A program made the position numbers and the translations under genes. Shown piece after piece: positions 8,335-17,702 of a stretch of 64,000 nucleotides of DNA; the first letter of the stretch is position 1; each line of letters opens with the position of its first letter. Below the pieces are notes generated by a model. The model did not search any database and was not told where the DNA came from. It saw only the letters and a list, made by a program, of their open reading frames with translations. This stretch comes from Aquitalea aquatilis (GTDB lineage Bacteria > Pseudomonadota > Gammaproteobacteria > Burkholderiales > Chromobacteriaceae): NCBI RefSeq assembly GCF_005155025.1, contig NZ_CP039731.1:1-64000 (forward strand), read 5' to 3'.

Positions 8335-9315
8335 TCAAGACTGCACACCGCTGCCAGCGCTGTCAGTGCCACCAGCATTGACGTCCGCCCCGCTGAACTG
8401 GACTGCGATAGTGCTTTGCCCGCTATCACTGTTGTCGCCACCATTGAGCATATGATCAATGGCTGCCATATCCTTGTCACCCGACTCCAGCAATTTTTTC
8501 AAACCATCATCCGACTGCATTTGCTGGCTGCGCTGCTTGAGCCACTGCTGAATCGACTTGATGCTGTTAAGCATGATTTGCAGCTCGAGATTCCCCTTCA
8601 ATGCCGAGCCATTACCGGTCACACCAGCAGCATCTGCGGCCAGGGCGCTACCCAGCTGCTGCCTGCTGTCGCCAGTGGCAGCGGCGGCGTCTGCATCGGC
8701 TGGCGCTTGCTGGGTGACATCGCTGGCATTGGCATCGTCGCTGACTTGAGCTGACTTGCCATCGCTGCTGTCCGTTGCCGTGCTCGCGGCGGCCGGCGCA
8801 CTCGCTGACACGGTCAGCGCCATGCTCTGCTGCGAGTCATTGCCTGTGGCATTGGCAACCATCTGACGCAGCTCGGACGTAATCTGCTTCAGCTGCATCG
8901 CGATGGCACGCAGTCCGCCTTTATCCCGGCCAACCAGCATCATCATCTGGCGCAGATTCTTGATGCGCTCTTTCAGCATGTCCATACGGCTACCATCCAG
9001 CTGCTGCGCCTGACTGGACTGGCTGCGTGTCGCAGAGCGGCTACGCAGGCTGGCTTGTTGTTGCTGCCACTGACTCAAAGCGAGTTGGAGGGATTGATTG
9101 ACCGCTTGCTTGCCGCTATTTGGCAAGGCGGAGGGCAGAACAGCGCTGGCTGATCCCGTTAGCGCTGCCGGCATGCTGGTGGCGGACTTGTTGGCAGCAG
9201 ACGCAGGGGTGTCACTAGCGCGTGACACCGTCTGGCTAAGGAAAGGGGAAAAAAACTGGATCTGGCTCATGCCTGCAGCTACCGAGACGCTATCTTTATG
9301 TGAATGTATCGGCAT
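8335..9315 (-). CDS. Low-complexity Ala/Ser/Gln-rich protein of unknown function
   Basis: I set the start at the ATG at 9315 because AAAGAAG lies about ten bases upstream; a longer frame begins at 9399 and a shorter one (MSQIQFF) at 9270. The 326-residue protein has no signal peptide or membrane helix. A helical segment near residues 110-155 (LKERIKNLRQMMMLVG and LKQITSELRQMV) is the only ordered-looking part. The rest is rich in Ala, Ser, Asp and Gln. It resembles no enzyme I know, and its composition recalls flagellar-hook-length or surface-associated proteins, but that is a guess. Confidence 0.6.
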   Translation of the reverse strand: MPIHSHKDSVSVAAGMSQIQFFSPFLSQTVSRASDTPASAANKSATSMPAALTGSASAVLPSALPNSGKQAVNQSLQLALSQWQQQQASLRSRSATRSQSSQAQQLDGSRMDMLKERIKNLRQMMMLVGRDKGGLRAIAMQLKQITSELRQMVANATGNDSQQSMALTVSASAPAAASTATDSSDGKSAQVSDDANASDVTQQAPADADAAAATGDSRQQLGSALAADAAGVTGNGSALKGNLELQIMLNSIKSIQQWLKQRSQQMQSDDGLKKLLESGDKDMAAIDHMLNGGDNSDSGQSTIAVQFSGADVNAGGTDSAGSGVQS

Positions 9316-9333
9316 TATCGGCAACTTCTTTAA

Positions 9334-10149
<816 letters not shown>

Positions 10150-10150
10150 C

Positions 10151-10798
10151 ATGTACAGACTGTCGTGGAACATGATCCTGCTGTGCGGCCTGCTGGCCTT
10201 GCCCCGCTTTGCGTCTGCAGCTGCGGCAGAGGATGCCGCCGGATTTATCCTGCAAACGCAGCAGGATGGCCCCATTCAAAGCACCCGCGCCAATCTGCGC
10301 CATTATGGACAACCCTGGATTCTGGTTGGCATACGCAGCCAGTCGCTCAGCCTGTTTGACGAGTGGGGCCGGCAGCAGCAACGCTATGTAGCCTCTACGG
10401 CCAAACGCGGAGCAGGCGAACAGGTCAACAGCTACCAGACCCCGCGCGGCTGGCACCATGTGTGTGACAAGCTGGGGGCCGGTGCCGAAGAAAACACCAT
10501 CATTTTTCGCCGCCGGGTCACGCCGTGGAAGTACACGGCCGAATTGCACCAGCAATACCCCGACAAGGACTGGATCCTCACCCGCATCCTGTGGCTGTGC
10601 GGTGATGAACCGGGCAAAAACCAGGGCGGCAATGTCGACAGCTATGACCGCGCCATCTACATTCACGGGGCCGGCGACCATGTCGCCTGGGGCAATCCGA
10701 CTTCGCTGGGTTGCGTACGAATGAAAAACCCGGACATTGTCCAGCTGTTTGAGCAGACGCCAAACGGCATAGACGTTTTGATAGACGAGAATTCCTGA
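10151..10798 (+). CDS. L,D-transpeptidase (YkuD domain), exported
   Basis: A 215-residue protein with a signal peptide (hydrophobic 8-22, then ASAAAA). Near the C-terminus it carries the YkuD active site: H172-G, then S185 and GCVRM with catalytic Cys188. Such enzymes form 3-3 cross-links in peptidoglycan or attach lipoproteins to it. The start codon follows the tadA stop by one base, and the next gene starts five bases after its stop, so these genes are probably co-transcribed. The substrate reaction is not decided by sequence. Confidence 0.85.
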   Translation: MYRLSWNMILLCGLLALPRFASAAAAEDAAGFILQTQQDGPIQSTRANLRHYGQPWILVGIRSQSLSLFDEWGRQQQRYVASTAKRGAGEQVNSYQTPRGWHHVCDKLGAGAEENTIIFRRRVTPWKYTAELHQQYPDKDWILTRILWLCGDEPGKNQGGNVDSYDRAIYIHGAGDHVAWGNPTSLGCVRMKNPDIVQLFEQTPNGIDVLIDENS

Positions 10799-10803
10799 TC
10801 ACC

Positions 10804-11220
10804 ATGCACGCAGCTCTCAACCTGACCACGCCGGCACTGCTGTTTCCCGCCATTTCCCTGCTGTTGCTAGCCTATACCAATCGCTTCCTCGGTCTGGCCA
10901 GCATCATCCGTAATCTGTATACCGATTACAAGGAAGAACAGAATCCCAAGATCCTGCTGCAAATCGGCAATCTGCGTACCCGCATCCAGCTGATCAAATG
11001 GATGCAGTTTCTGGGCATCGGCAGCCTGTTCCTGTGCACCATGGCCATGTTCCAGATCTATACCGGCTGGCAGCAACTGGGCGAGCTGTCTTTCGGCATC
11101 AGCCTGCTGATGATGATTGCCTCGCTGGCCACCTCGCTGTGGGAGCTGGTGCGCTCATCGGATGCCCTGAACATTCTGTTGTCCGATCTGGAAGCCGAAT
11201 CGCACCGCCAGCAGCGCTAA
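10804..11220 (+). CDS. DUF2721 family inner-membrane protein
   Basis: A 138-residue protein with three hydrophobic segments (about 9-30, 65-86 and 92-112) and the conserved early part LTTPALLFPAISLLLLAYTNRFL typical of DUF2721. Function of the family is unknown. It is the last gene of the tadA - L,D-transpeptidase unit and ends just before a strong bidirectional terminator. Confidence 0.8.
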   Translation: MHAALNLTTPALLFPAISLLLLAYTNRFLGLASIIRNLYTDYKEEQNPKILLQIGNLRTRIQLIKWMQFLGIGSLFLCTMAMFQIYTGWQQLGELSFGISLLMMIASLATSLWELVRSSDALNILLSDLEAESHRQQR

Positions 11221-11241
11221 GCGCCTGTCCGACCAGACCAT

Positions 11242-11269
11242 AAAAAAAACCGGCCGCGCCGGTTTTTTT
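11242..11269. terminator. Bidirectional intrinsic terminator
   Basis: AAAAAAAACCGG and CCGGTTTTTTT flank a short CGCG-type core, giving a GC stem with A and T tracts on both sides. It serves the rightward DUF2721 gene and the leftward methyltransferase gene. Confidence 0.85.
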
Positions 11270-11271
11270 GT

Positions 11272-12036
11272 TCAAGCCGGTTTGCGGCCGGCAATGATGT
11301 GCAAGGGCATGCTGACGCGCCGCACGATGGTCGGGTCGCCCCAGCCACGGGCCAGACGCTGGCGGGCATCATTCAGCACATGGTTGCCCAGGCTTTGCAC
11401 GCACAGCTTGGTCGCCGACCAGGTATGCAGATAGCCCAGCAGCTGCTCGAAATTCCAATCCATCATGATCTGACATCGCGGCGTTTCCAGCCGCGGCAAC
11501 GGCAAGTCGACATCACGGTAGCCATCCCACAGCAGCTGACTGCAACTGGACCAGAACGGCTCGATGACGGCGCGGAAAAAGCGCATGGCGTCGTCCACCT
11601 GTGGATTGACATGAAACCAGTCATAGCCCCAGGCCGCAAATACACCGCCGGGCTTGAGTACCCGCTCTACATGAGGCCAGAAACGGGGGAGATCGAACCA
11701 GTGCAGCGACTGTGCCACCGTCACCAGGTCGAATACCGCATCGCCAAAGGGCGGATGCTCCACCGCACACTCGAAATACATGATGTTGTCGGCACGCTCG
11801 GCAGCGGCAAGCTGGCTGTGATTGATATCGCAGGCATCCACTCTGCCAAATCTGCGGGCCAGCTGCAGCGCCGCCAGTCCCGTACCCGTGGCGCAATCCC
11901 AGGCACGCTCGTGCCCGGTAACCGCGGTATTCAGCCAGCGGAATAAACTGTCCGGATAGCGCGGTCGGTAGCGCGCGTATTGGTCGGACTGCAAATCAAA
12001 TGTGGCAATGGCACGCATATCCATGATGGGGCTCAA
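11272..12036 (-). CDS. Class I SAM-dependent methyltransferase
   Basis: About 254 residues with the Rossmann methyltransferase pattern: WDCATGTGLAAL (motif I) near 43-54, DACDINHSQL after it, and LVTVAQSLHWFD followed by RVLKPGGVFAAWGYD. The opening YARYRPRYP is shared with the small-molecule methyltransferases of the UbiE/Tam-like group. The frame opens with TTG at 12036 after a GAGAG stretch; ATGs at 12024 and 12018 are alternatives. Substrate is unknown and there is no operon partner. Confidence 0.8.
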   Translation of the reverse strand: MSPIMDMRAIATFDLQSDQYARYRPRYPDSLFRWLNTAVTGHERAWDCATGTGLAALQLARRFGRVDACDINHSQLAAAERADNIMYFECAVEHPPFGDAVFDLVTVAQSLHWFDLPRFWPHVERVLKPGGVFAAWGYDWFHVNPQVDDAMRFFRAVIEPFWSSCSQLLWDGYRDVDLPLPRLETPRCQIMMDWNFEQLLGYLHTWSATKLCVQSLGNHVLNDARQRLARGWGDPTIVRRVSMPLHIIAGRKPA

Positions 12037-12466
12037 ATAAACGCTCTCTCAGGTAAACAGTGCGCCGGACTATTCCGCGTCACCCTTTCATTTTGCACAG
12101 AAATGATAATAGCATTGAAAATCAGCGCCAATTAGAATTAATTTATTTTACAAATATTTATTTAAACAAGTCGCCATTTCCACCCGGAAATAATAATCAG
12201 ACAGTTAAATAGCAGCCAATATTGGCTACTATTATTCTTTATCGCTTATGCTGGCCAATACTTGTTCCGGATCAGCCATTCAGCAGATTGTGTTGATTAT
12301 TTCAGCGGGAAAAACAACATCAGGCAGGATCAGCAAGCTTGCCGCCCATGGCGAAAATCCGCAGGACAGGCAGACGGAGAGCTGCAGCAAAGCCAGCAGA
12401 CTGAATGGGCCGCTACGGCAGGCAGCCGCAGCAGCATGCGCCAGCATGAAAATGCTGACAGGCGGA
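12037..12466. other. Intergenic region without recognisable gene
   Basis: The left part (about 12100-12240) is strongly AT-rich and likely carries the promoter of the leftward methyltransferase gene. The right part (12280-12466) is GC-richer and open in several frames, but none gives a protein with recognisable pattern. I see no RNA gene or repeat here. Confidence 0.5.
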
Positions 12467-12937
12467 TTACCGGCCTGGTGGGCTGGTGCGACGCAGGCGG
12501 GCTGCCAGCCATTGATCCAGCTTGCCGGCAAACTGTTGACGATCAGCCTGGCTGAATGGCGGCGGGCCGCCGCTCTGAATACCGCTGGCGCGCAGATTGT
12601 CCATGAAATCGCGCAGAGTCAGCTGGCCTTCGATGGTATCGCTGGAATAGGCTTCCCCACGAAAGTTGATGGCAGCAACGCCCTTGGCCAGTACCTGTGC
12701 CGCCAGCGGAATATCACCGCTCACCAGCAGATCCCCTTCCTGGCATTGCCGGGCGATCTCGGCATCGGCCACATCAAAGCCCTGCCCTACCACAATGCTG
12801 CGGATATGAGGACTGGCCGGCAAGGCTGGCCGGCGGTTGGCCACAAATACGGCTGGCGTGGCCGTGCGCTGGGCAGCGCGACAAATGATGTCGCGGATCA
12901 CGGCAGGACAGGCATCGGCATCTACCCAGATGGTCAT
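12467..12937 (-). CDS. UPF0178 (YaiI/YqxD) family protein
   Basis: A 156-residue protein starting at the ATG of MTIWVDADACPA, the conserved opening of UPF0178. Also conserved are the segment VVGQGFDVADAEIA, the GDLLVSGDIPLA motif and the end-region SGGPPPFSQADRQQF. The family has a NYN/PIN-like nuclease fold with clustered Asp residues, but its biological role is not settled. Monocistronic in this window. Confidence 0.9.
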   Translation of the reverse strand: MTIWVDADACPAVIRDIICRAAQRTATPAVFVANRRPALPASPHIRSIVVGQGFDVADAEIARQCQEGDLLVSGDIPLAAQVLAKGVAAINFRGEAYSSDTIEGQLTLRDFMDNLRASGIQSGGPPPFSQADRQQFAGKLDQWLAARLRRTSPPGR

Positions 12938-13111
12938 GATTACGGTTCTTGTGTGGCTGGAGTGCGGCAAGCCTACAACAGTCGCCATGCTTCTGCCCAT
13001 GGCAATTTGTTAAAGTTGGTGCATTCATTACCAAGCTAATGGCATAAACCGGCCAAGGCCACTATAGTAGTGGGGCATGATTTCCGTCCCTCCCCTCACA
13101 AGGTTTGTTGA

Positions 13112-14260
13112 ATGACCCGCGCGCTGACCATCCTGGTGGCCGAAGACAGTCCGACCTCCCGTCAGATTCTGCTCGACTACATCCGTCTGCTTGGCCATGA
13201 AGCCGTGCCGGTGAGCAATGGGCAGGAAGCGGTGGAATACTGCCTCCAGCAGCGGCCCGACGTCATCTTCATGGATGTCACCATGCCGGTGCTGGATGGC
13301 TTTGCCGCGACGGCTGCGATCCGCCAGCTGCTGGGTGAGCACTGGATTCCCATCATCTTCCTGACCTCGCTGTCGGATCGCAGCCAGTTGCTGCGCGGCC
13401 TGGCCATGGGCGGCGATGATTACCTGACCAAACCGATTGATCTGGACATGCTCACCGCCAAGCTGCATGTGCTGATCCGCATTTCGGAGATGCAGCAGCG
13501 CATCGCCTCGGACAGCGAGCGGCTGGAAAGCTACTACCGCATCAACGAGCAGGAGCAGATGTTTGCCCAGATGGTGCTGGACCGCTTTACCCGCCGCGCC
13601 GAGCAGACACCGCCCAATATCCAGCAATGGCAGCGCCCGGCGATGAATTTCAGCGGTGACACCATCTGCATTCGTCGCTGCCAGTCGGGGCTGGACCGCA
13701 TCATGCTAGCCGATAGCACGGGGCATGGGCTGGCGGCGGCCATCTGCGGCCTGCCGGCGGTGGATACATTCTTTGCCATGTGCGACCGCAATCTGCCGGT
13801 GCAGGAGATTGCCCGCACCATCAACCGCAAGCTGCACACCATCCTGCCCATCGGCCGCTTTGTCGCCGCTGCCATCATCGAGGTGGATTACCAGCTGCAA
13901 CGCATAGCGGTATGGAATGGCGGCATTCCCTGTGCCATGTATGTCGACCGCCAGGGTGAGGTGCTCAAGTCTTTTGGCTCGCGCTCACCGCCTCTGGGCA
14001 TTCTGCCGGACAGCGCTTTTGAATCCTCGCTCGACTATTACAGCTGGGAAGATGCCGGTGCGCTCATCGTCTGCTCCGACGGCGTGACCGAAGCCTATGA
14101 CGACAGCCGCCAGCCCTTCGGGGTGGATGGCATCCTGGGTGCGGTAAGCCAGGCGCGCACGCTGGACATCCAGGGCTCCATCACCCATGCCGTCAACCAG
14201 CATCTGGCCGGGCGGGAAAACCACGATGACATCTCGCTGGTGGTGGTCCGCTGCCAGTAA
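13112..14260 (+). CDS. Response regulator with PP2C-type (SpoIIE/RsbU) serine phosphatase output
   Basis: A 382-residue protein. Residues 5-125 are a receiver domain with acidic pocket (E11, D12), phospho-accepting D55 in IFMDVTMP, T85, and K107 in LTKP. Residues ~180-382 are a PP2C-like phosphatase with FSGD, LADSTGHG, VCSDGVTEA and ENHDDISLV metal-binding segments. Such proteins (RssB/HsbR/RsbU-like) dephosphorylate anti-sigma-factor antagonists. No antagonist or kinase gene is adjacent, so the partner is elsewhere. A strong terminator follows. Confidence 0.9.
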   Translation: MTRALTILVAEDSPTSRQILLDYIRLLGHEAVPVSNGQEAVEYCLQQRPDVIFMDVTMPVLDGFAATAAIRQLLGEHWIPIIFLTSLSDRSQLLRGLAMGGDDYLTKPIDLDMLTAKLHVLIRISEMQQRIASDSERLESYYRINEQEQMFAQMVLDRFTRRAEQTPPNIQQWQRPAMNFSGDTICIRRCQSGLDRIMLADSTGHGLAAAICGLPAVDTFFAMCDRNLPVQEIARTINRKLHTILPIGRFVAAAIIEVDYQLQRIAVWNGGIPCAMYVDRQGEVLKSFGSRSPPLGILPDSAFESSLDYYSWEDAGALIVCSDGVTEAYDDSRQPFGVDGILGAVSQARTLDIQGSITHAVNQHLAGRENHDDISLVVVRCQ

Positions 14261-14276
14261 AGCATTACCAGCAAAT

Positions 14277-14316
14277 AAAAAAGCCGATCACCGTTTAGCG
14301 GTGATCGGCTTTTTTC
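14277..14316. terminator. Bidirectional intrinsic terminator
   Basis: A 13-bp perfect stem (14281-14293 with 14299-14311) and five-base loop is flanked by A residues on the left and T residues on the right. It ends the response regulator gene and the convergent DsbA-like gene. Confidence 0.9.
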
Positions 14317-14329
14317 ATGGTGAACCCGC

Positions 14330-15028
14330 TCAAGCTTGCGGTGGTGTGCAATTTTCCGGGGTGCAGAACAGGGCCGCATCTTCGCCGGTGGCCACCAGCT
14401 CTCCCAGCAAGGCTGCGACAAAAGCTTGCGGCTGCCCCAGCCAGGGCGATACATCCACCCGCTGCCACTGGCCGTTCTGCTCCAGCAGCAAGCTGGGAAA
14501 ACCGCTCAAACCGGCCTGCTGCATACGCAAGCGGCTGTCCGCAGTATGTGCGGCCACGCTTTCCAGCTGCCGCTCCAGCTCGGCTGCAAATTCTGCAGCC
14601 GGCAGACCCAGTTCTCCGGCCAGCTCCTGCAGTACCTCGGGTTTGGCAATTTGCCAACCACGCTGATAATGCGCCCGCTGCAGAACAGACAACATGTCCA
14701 GTGCCGGCAGGCCCAGTTGCGCGGCGGCCAGAATGGCTGCCGTTGGCGGGGTCGAATCAAACACCGCGCTGCTGTCTCGCAGCAAGCCCTCAAAGTAAGC
14801 CTCACCAAACTGCAGGCCGGTCATCTTGGCAATACGCTGATCATGCGGCATCACATAGTCGCGTAGCGCCGGGGTCACCGCTTGACGATTGGCACCGCTC
14901 ATCATGCCGCCGCCATGCAGTTGCAGCGACAATTGCGGCTGGGCAGCTGCGGCTTGCAACAGTGGCGAGGCGGCATAGCACCAGCCACACAGCGGATCAT
15001 AAAAATAATGCAGGGTGGCTTTTACCAT
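14330..15028 (-). CDS. DsbA-family thioredoxin-fold protein without signal peptide
   Basis: A 232-residue protein opening with a beta strand and C14-G-W-C17, a CxxC redox motif, followed by long helices and the cis-Pro region LSGFPSLLL near 175. It belongs to the DsbA/FrnE-like group. It lacks a signal peptide, so it should be cytoplasmic. Its start overlaps the stop of the upstream exported MBL-fold gene by seven bases, so both are translated together. The pairing is worth note because one product is exported and the other not. Confidence 0.85.
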   Translation of the reverse strand: MVKATLHYFYDPLCGWCYAASPLLQAAAAQPQLSLQLHGGGMMSGANRQAVTPALRDYVMPHDQRIAKMTGLQFGEAYFEGLLRDSSAVFDSTPPTAAILAAAQLGLPALDMLSVLQRAHYQRGWQIAKPEVLQELAGELGLPAAEFAAELERQLESVAAHTADSRLRMQQAGLSGFPSLLLEQNGQWQRVDVSPWLGQPQAFVAALLGELVATGEDAALFCTPENCTPPQA

Positions 15029-15900
15029 TTCATCTCGCCCTTGTTGACCTTGGCACCAATTTCCAGCGACATGGCTTCACCAGCCTGGGGGAAAGCTTGC
15101 TGCATACGCTGGATCAGCTCGGCACTATTGGCCGAAGACGCCAGATTCTTTTCAAACTGCTGCAGATAGTCGCGGGTAAAGCGCAGGCTGGCCACGCCGG
15201 TGGCAGCACCAGCCGCCATGTGGCCTGGCACGACCTGCTCGGGCTGCAGCGCTTCCATTTCATTCAGCTGGGCCACCCAGGCCTGACGCTCCTGCTTGCT
15301 TTGGGTATCTGCCGTCCACACATGCAGGCCGGAAACCACGCCGACATTACCCACGATGGCGCGAATCGACGGAATCCACACATAGCCACGGTGGGCCAGC
15401 GGGCCGGTAGTGCCGCGCACTTCCAGCACCTGGCCTTCCAGCATCAACTGCTTGCCAGACAAGGCATGCGGCAGTGCCAACGGAGCCTGGGGCGCATTGG
15501 CACCCATTTTCGGCCCCCAGAAAGCCTGCTTGCCTGCCACATTGGCCTTGATCTTGGCTAACGTCGGTGCGGCGGCAAGCAGTTCGGCCTGCGGGAAAAT
15601 CTGCTTGAGCACGGTGGCACCGAAGTAGTAATCCGGATCGGCCTGGCTCACGTAAATGGTTTTCAGCTGCTTACCGCTATCCAGCACGCGGGCGGCAATG
15701 CGGTAGGCGTCGGCACGGGTGAAGCCGGTATCGATCAGCACGGCATCTTTTTCACCGCTGACCAGCACCGAAGTGACATTGAAGCTGTTGTCGTCGGCAT
15801 TGTAGACCGACAGTTTGAGCGGTTCGCCGGCATGGGCAAGCGTGGTGCCCAAGGCCAGGGCAAGCGTCAGCGGCAGGAATTTCAAAGTGGAAAGCTTCAT
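15022..15900 (-). CDS. Exported metallo-beta-lactamase-fold protein with altered metal motif
   Basis: The start is the ATG after AGGAGA, giving 292 residues with a signal peptide (cleavage likely after LAHA, residue 24). The MBL fold is indicated by SVLVSGEKDAVLIDTGF and the motif region VSQADPDYYFG. Where normal enzymes carry HxHxDH, this protein has Q86, D88, D90 and Y91, so the usual zinc ligands are mostly replaced. Later segments IVGNVGV and VVPGHMAAG keep the family outline. A known non-canonical MBL subfamily shows this DPDYYFG motif; its activity is not known to me. Confidence 0.75.
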   Translation of the reverse strand: MKLSTLKFLPLTLALALGTTLAHAGEPLKLSVYNADDNSFNVTSVLVSGEKDAVLIDTGFTRADAYRIAARVLDSGKQLKTIYVSQADPDYYFGATVLKQIFPQAELLAAAPTLAKIKANVAGKQAFWGPKMGANAPQAPLALPHALSGKQLMLEGQVLEVRGTTGPLAHRGYVWIPSIRAIVGNVGVVSGLHVWTADTQSKQERQAWVAQLNEMEALQPEQVVPGHMAAGAATGVASLRFTRDYLQQFEKNLASSANSAELIQRMQQAFPQAGEAMSLEIGAKVNKGEMKW

Positions 15901-16064
15901 GTGTATCTCCTGAATGGTGGCGGGCATCTACCCTGCGTGTCATTGATGGAGTGCACTTTAGCGCTAAAAATAATGCAGATAAATCCGTTAACCTGGGCAG
16001 TATTGTTTCAAAAAAAGAGCAAATCGCTATTGTTAGCCGTTTAGAAAGGAAGCGGAGTTTGCCT

Positions 16065-16108
16065 GGCGTCCATGCGCATTCCGCCGGCGGTATTAACGCG
16101 GTATCACC
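16065..16108. repeat. Dispersed 44-bp intergenic repeat, copy B
   Basis: Aligned without gaps to 22048-22091 it matches at about 32 of 44 positions, with conserved blocks GGCGTCCATG, GCATT, AACGC and ATCACC in identical spacing. It lies 28 bases beyond the 3' end of a leftward gene, as the other copy does. Confidence 0.5.
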
Positions 16109-16135
16109 GCAGCGCAGCAGACGATGAACAGCGTC

Positions 16136-17359
16136 TTAACCGGCCAGTGGCTGGCAGGAGTGCATGGCCACGATACGGTTACGCCCCTGCTTCTTGGCCT
16201 GGTAGACCGCCGCATCCGCCGTATTCACCAGCCAGTCGGGCTGCTGGTTGATGCTGGCGTGCGCCACAGCAATGCCAATGCTGATGGTAACGACCCTGCT
16301 GCAGCCGGATGAGGGATGTGGCAAAGCCAGCGCCTCAACCTCGCTGCGGATGCGCTCGGCCAGCGCCATGGTCTGCTGCAGATTGCAGCCACTGAGCAAC
16401 AGGACAAACTCCTCACCGCCATAGCGTGCCGCACAACCTTGCCAGGGGGCCGCATTACGACTGATCACCTGCGCCACCTTGATCAGGGTCTCGTCCCCCA
16501 TCTGGTGGCCCTGGCTGTCGTTGTAACGCTTGAAGTAATCCACATCGACAAACAGCAGGGCGATGTCTACCTGCTGCTGCAGGCGCCGTTCCCAGAAAAT
16601 GAGCAATTGCTGGTCGAAATAGCGTCGGTTGAACAGGCCGGTCAGGCCATCAACCGTGGAGATTTGCTGCAGATACTTGAAGCCCTGCTGTAGCTGGCGG
16701 TGATCGCGCTGCAACTCCAACGCCAGCAGATAGCTGCGCCGCTCCTCTTTTTCCAGCTGGAACAGGCCGAGCAAGCCCAGCAATACGCAGGAAACCAGCA
16801 GAATGAAGATGAGCGAACGCGCCGCCTCCTCAAGAAAATGCAAACCGCACAATACCCAGCCGAGGTAAGCCAGCGAGACAACGCAGCTATAGCAAGCCAG
16901 GCGGAAGGGAATGCGCAATCCGAACATCATGAACACCAGGCACAGCATCACCCCGCCATAGTAATGCTGGGCGGTCGGCATATGGCTGATCGAGAAAAAC
17001 CAGGTCAGTCCCAACACAAAGGCGGTGCTGGCCACCACCACGGAATATTCGTAGTAAGGCTGGAATGGCCGCCAGAAACTGCAGATGATGGTCAGTGCAG
17101 CAAAACCTGGCAGCAGCAGCAAGCGCCAGATCCAGATGCGCTGATAAACATCCACCAGGTAAAAGCGGTCGACCAGACCGTACAACATGAACACCACGAT
17201 ACCGATGGCACCGAACAGCCGATAACGCCGGATGCGATGCGCCGCCGTATCCCGCTGGTAGATTTTTTCCAGCAGCGGTGGGAACTGTAGCTGATGCCAG
17301 GGCTGCTTGTCGGCAGTCGCCAGCGCCTGATTCAGGCTGGGAGGCATTTTCGCTACCAT
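16136..17359 (-). CDS. Membrane-bound diguanylate cyclase (GGDEF)
   Basis: The ATG at 17359 follows GGGGGAGA, giving 407 residues. About six hydrophobic segments fill residues 48-202, followed by a helical linker and a GGDEF domain with the active-site motif GGEEF at about 314-318. The substrate-region TVDGLTGLFNRRYFD and VDVDYFKRYND are intact, so it should make c-di-GMP. No RxxD inhibition site is seen at the expected place, so feedback control may be absent. The membrane part resembles no ligand-binding domain I can name. Confidence 0.9.
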   Translation of the reverse strand: MVAKMPPSLNQALATADKQPWHQLQFPPLLEKIYQRDTAAHRIRRYRLFGAIGIVVFMLYGLVDRFYLVDVYQRIWIWRLLLLPGFAALTIICSFWRPFQPYYEYSVVVASTAFVLGLTWFFSISHMPTAQHYYGGVMLCLVFMMFGLRIPFRLACYSCVVSLAYLGWVLCGLHFLEEAARSLIFILLVSCVLLGLLGLFQLEKEERRSYLLALELQRDHRQLQQGFKYLQQISTVDGLTGLFNRRYFDQQLLIFWERRLQQQVDIALLFVDVDYFKRYNDSQGHQMGDETLIKVAQVISRNAAPWQGCAARYGGEEFVLLLSGCNLQQTMALAERIRSEVEALALPHPSSGCSRVVTISIGIAVAHASINQQPDWLVNTADAAVYQAKKQGRNRIVAMHSCQPLAG

Positions 17360-17702
17360 GGTCTCCCCCTCGTCAACAAGGTGGTGCCTGGCATCCATTC
17401 GAGATTAGACATGGTGCGATCCAGTGCGTACCGTATGGGTCTGAATAGCGACACGATGCGGAAAAAAGCAGCGCTGCCACGCGATGAGCAGCCTGCTTGC
17501 CGGCAGTATAACGGAAATGCCCGCAGGCAAGCCGCTAGCGCAGCCAGCAGAGCCGCCATTTGATGACAAATGAGCAAATTGCCTAGCTGTTTGGCAGGCA
17601 TGGCTCAAAACTGGCGGATTGCCGCCTTTTTATCTTGCTGTTTCGCTGTGCAAGGGCTCGGCCAAGCCGTATCACTGGCACCGAAAACAAACAAGGAAAA
17701 CC

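Noticed and set aside
12248-13039. 263-codon + strand frame
   Set aside because: Mostly antisense to the UPF0178 gene, whose conserved start and motifs are clear; no domain in this frame.
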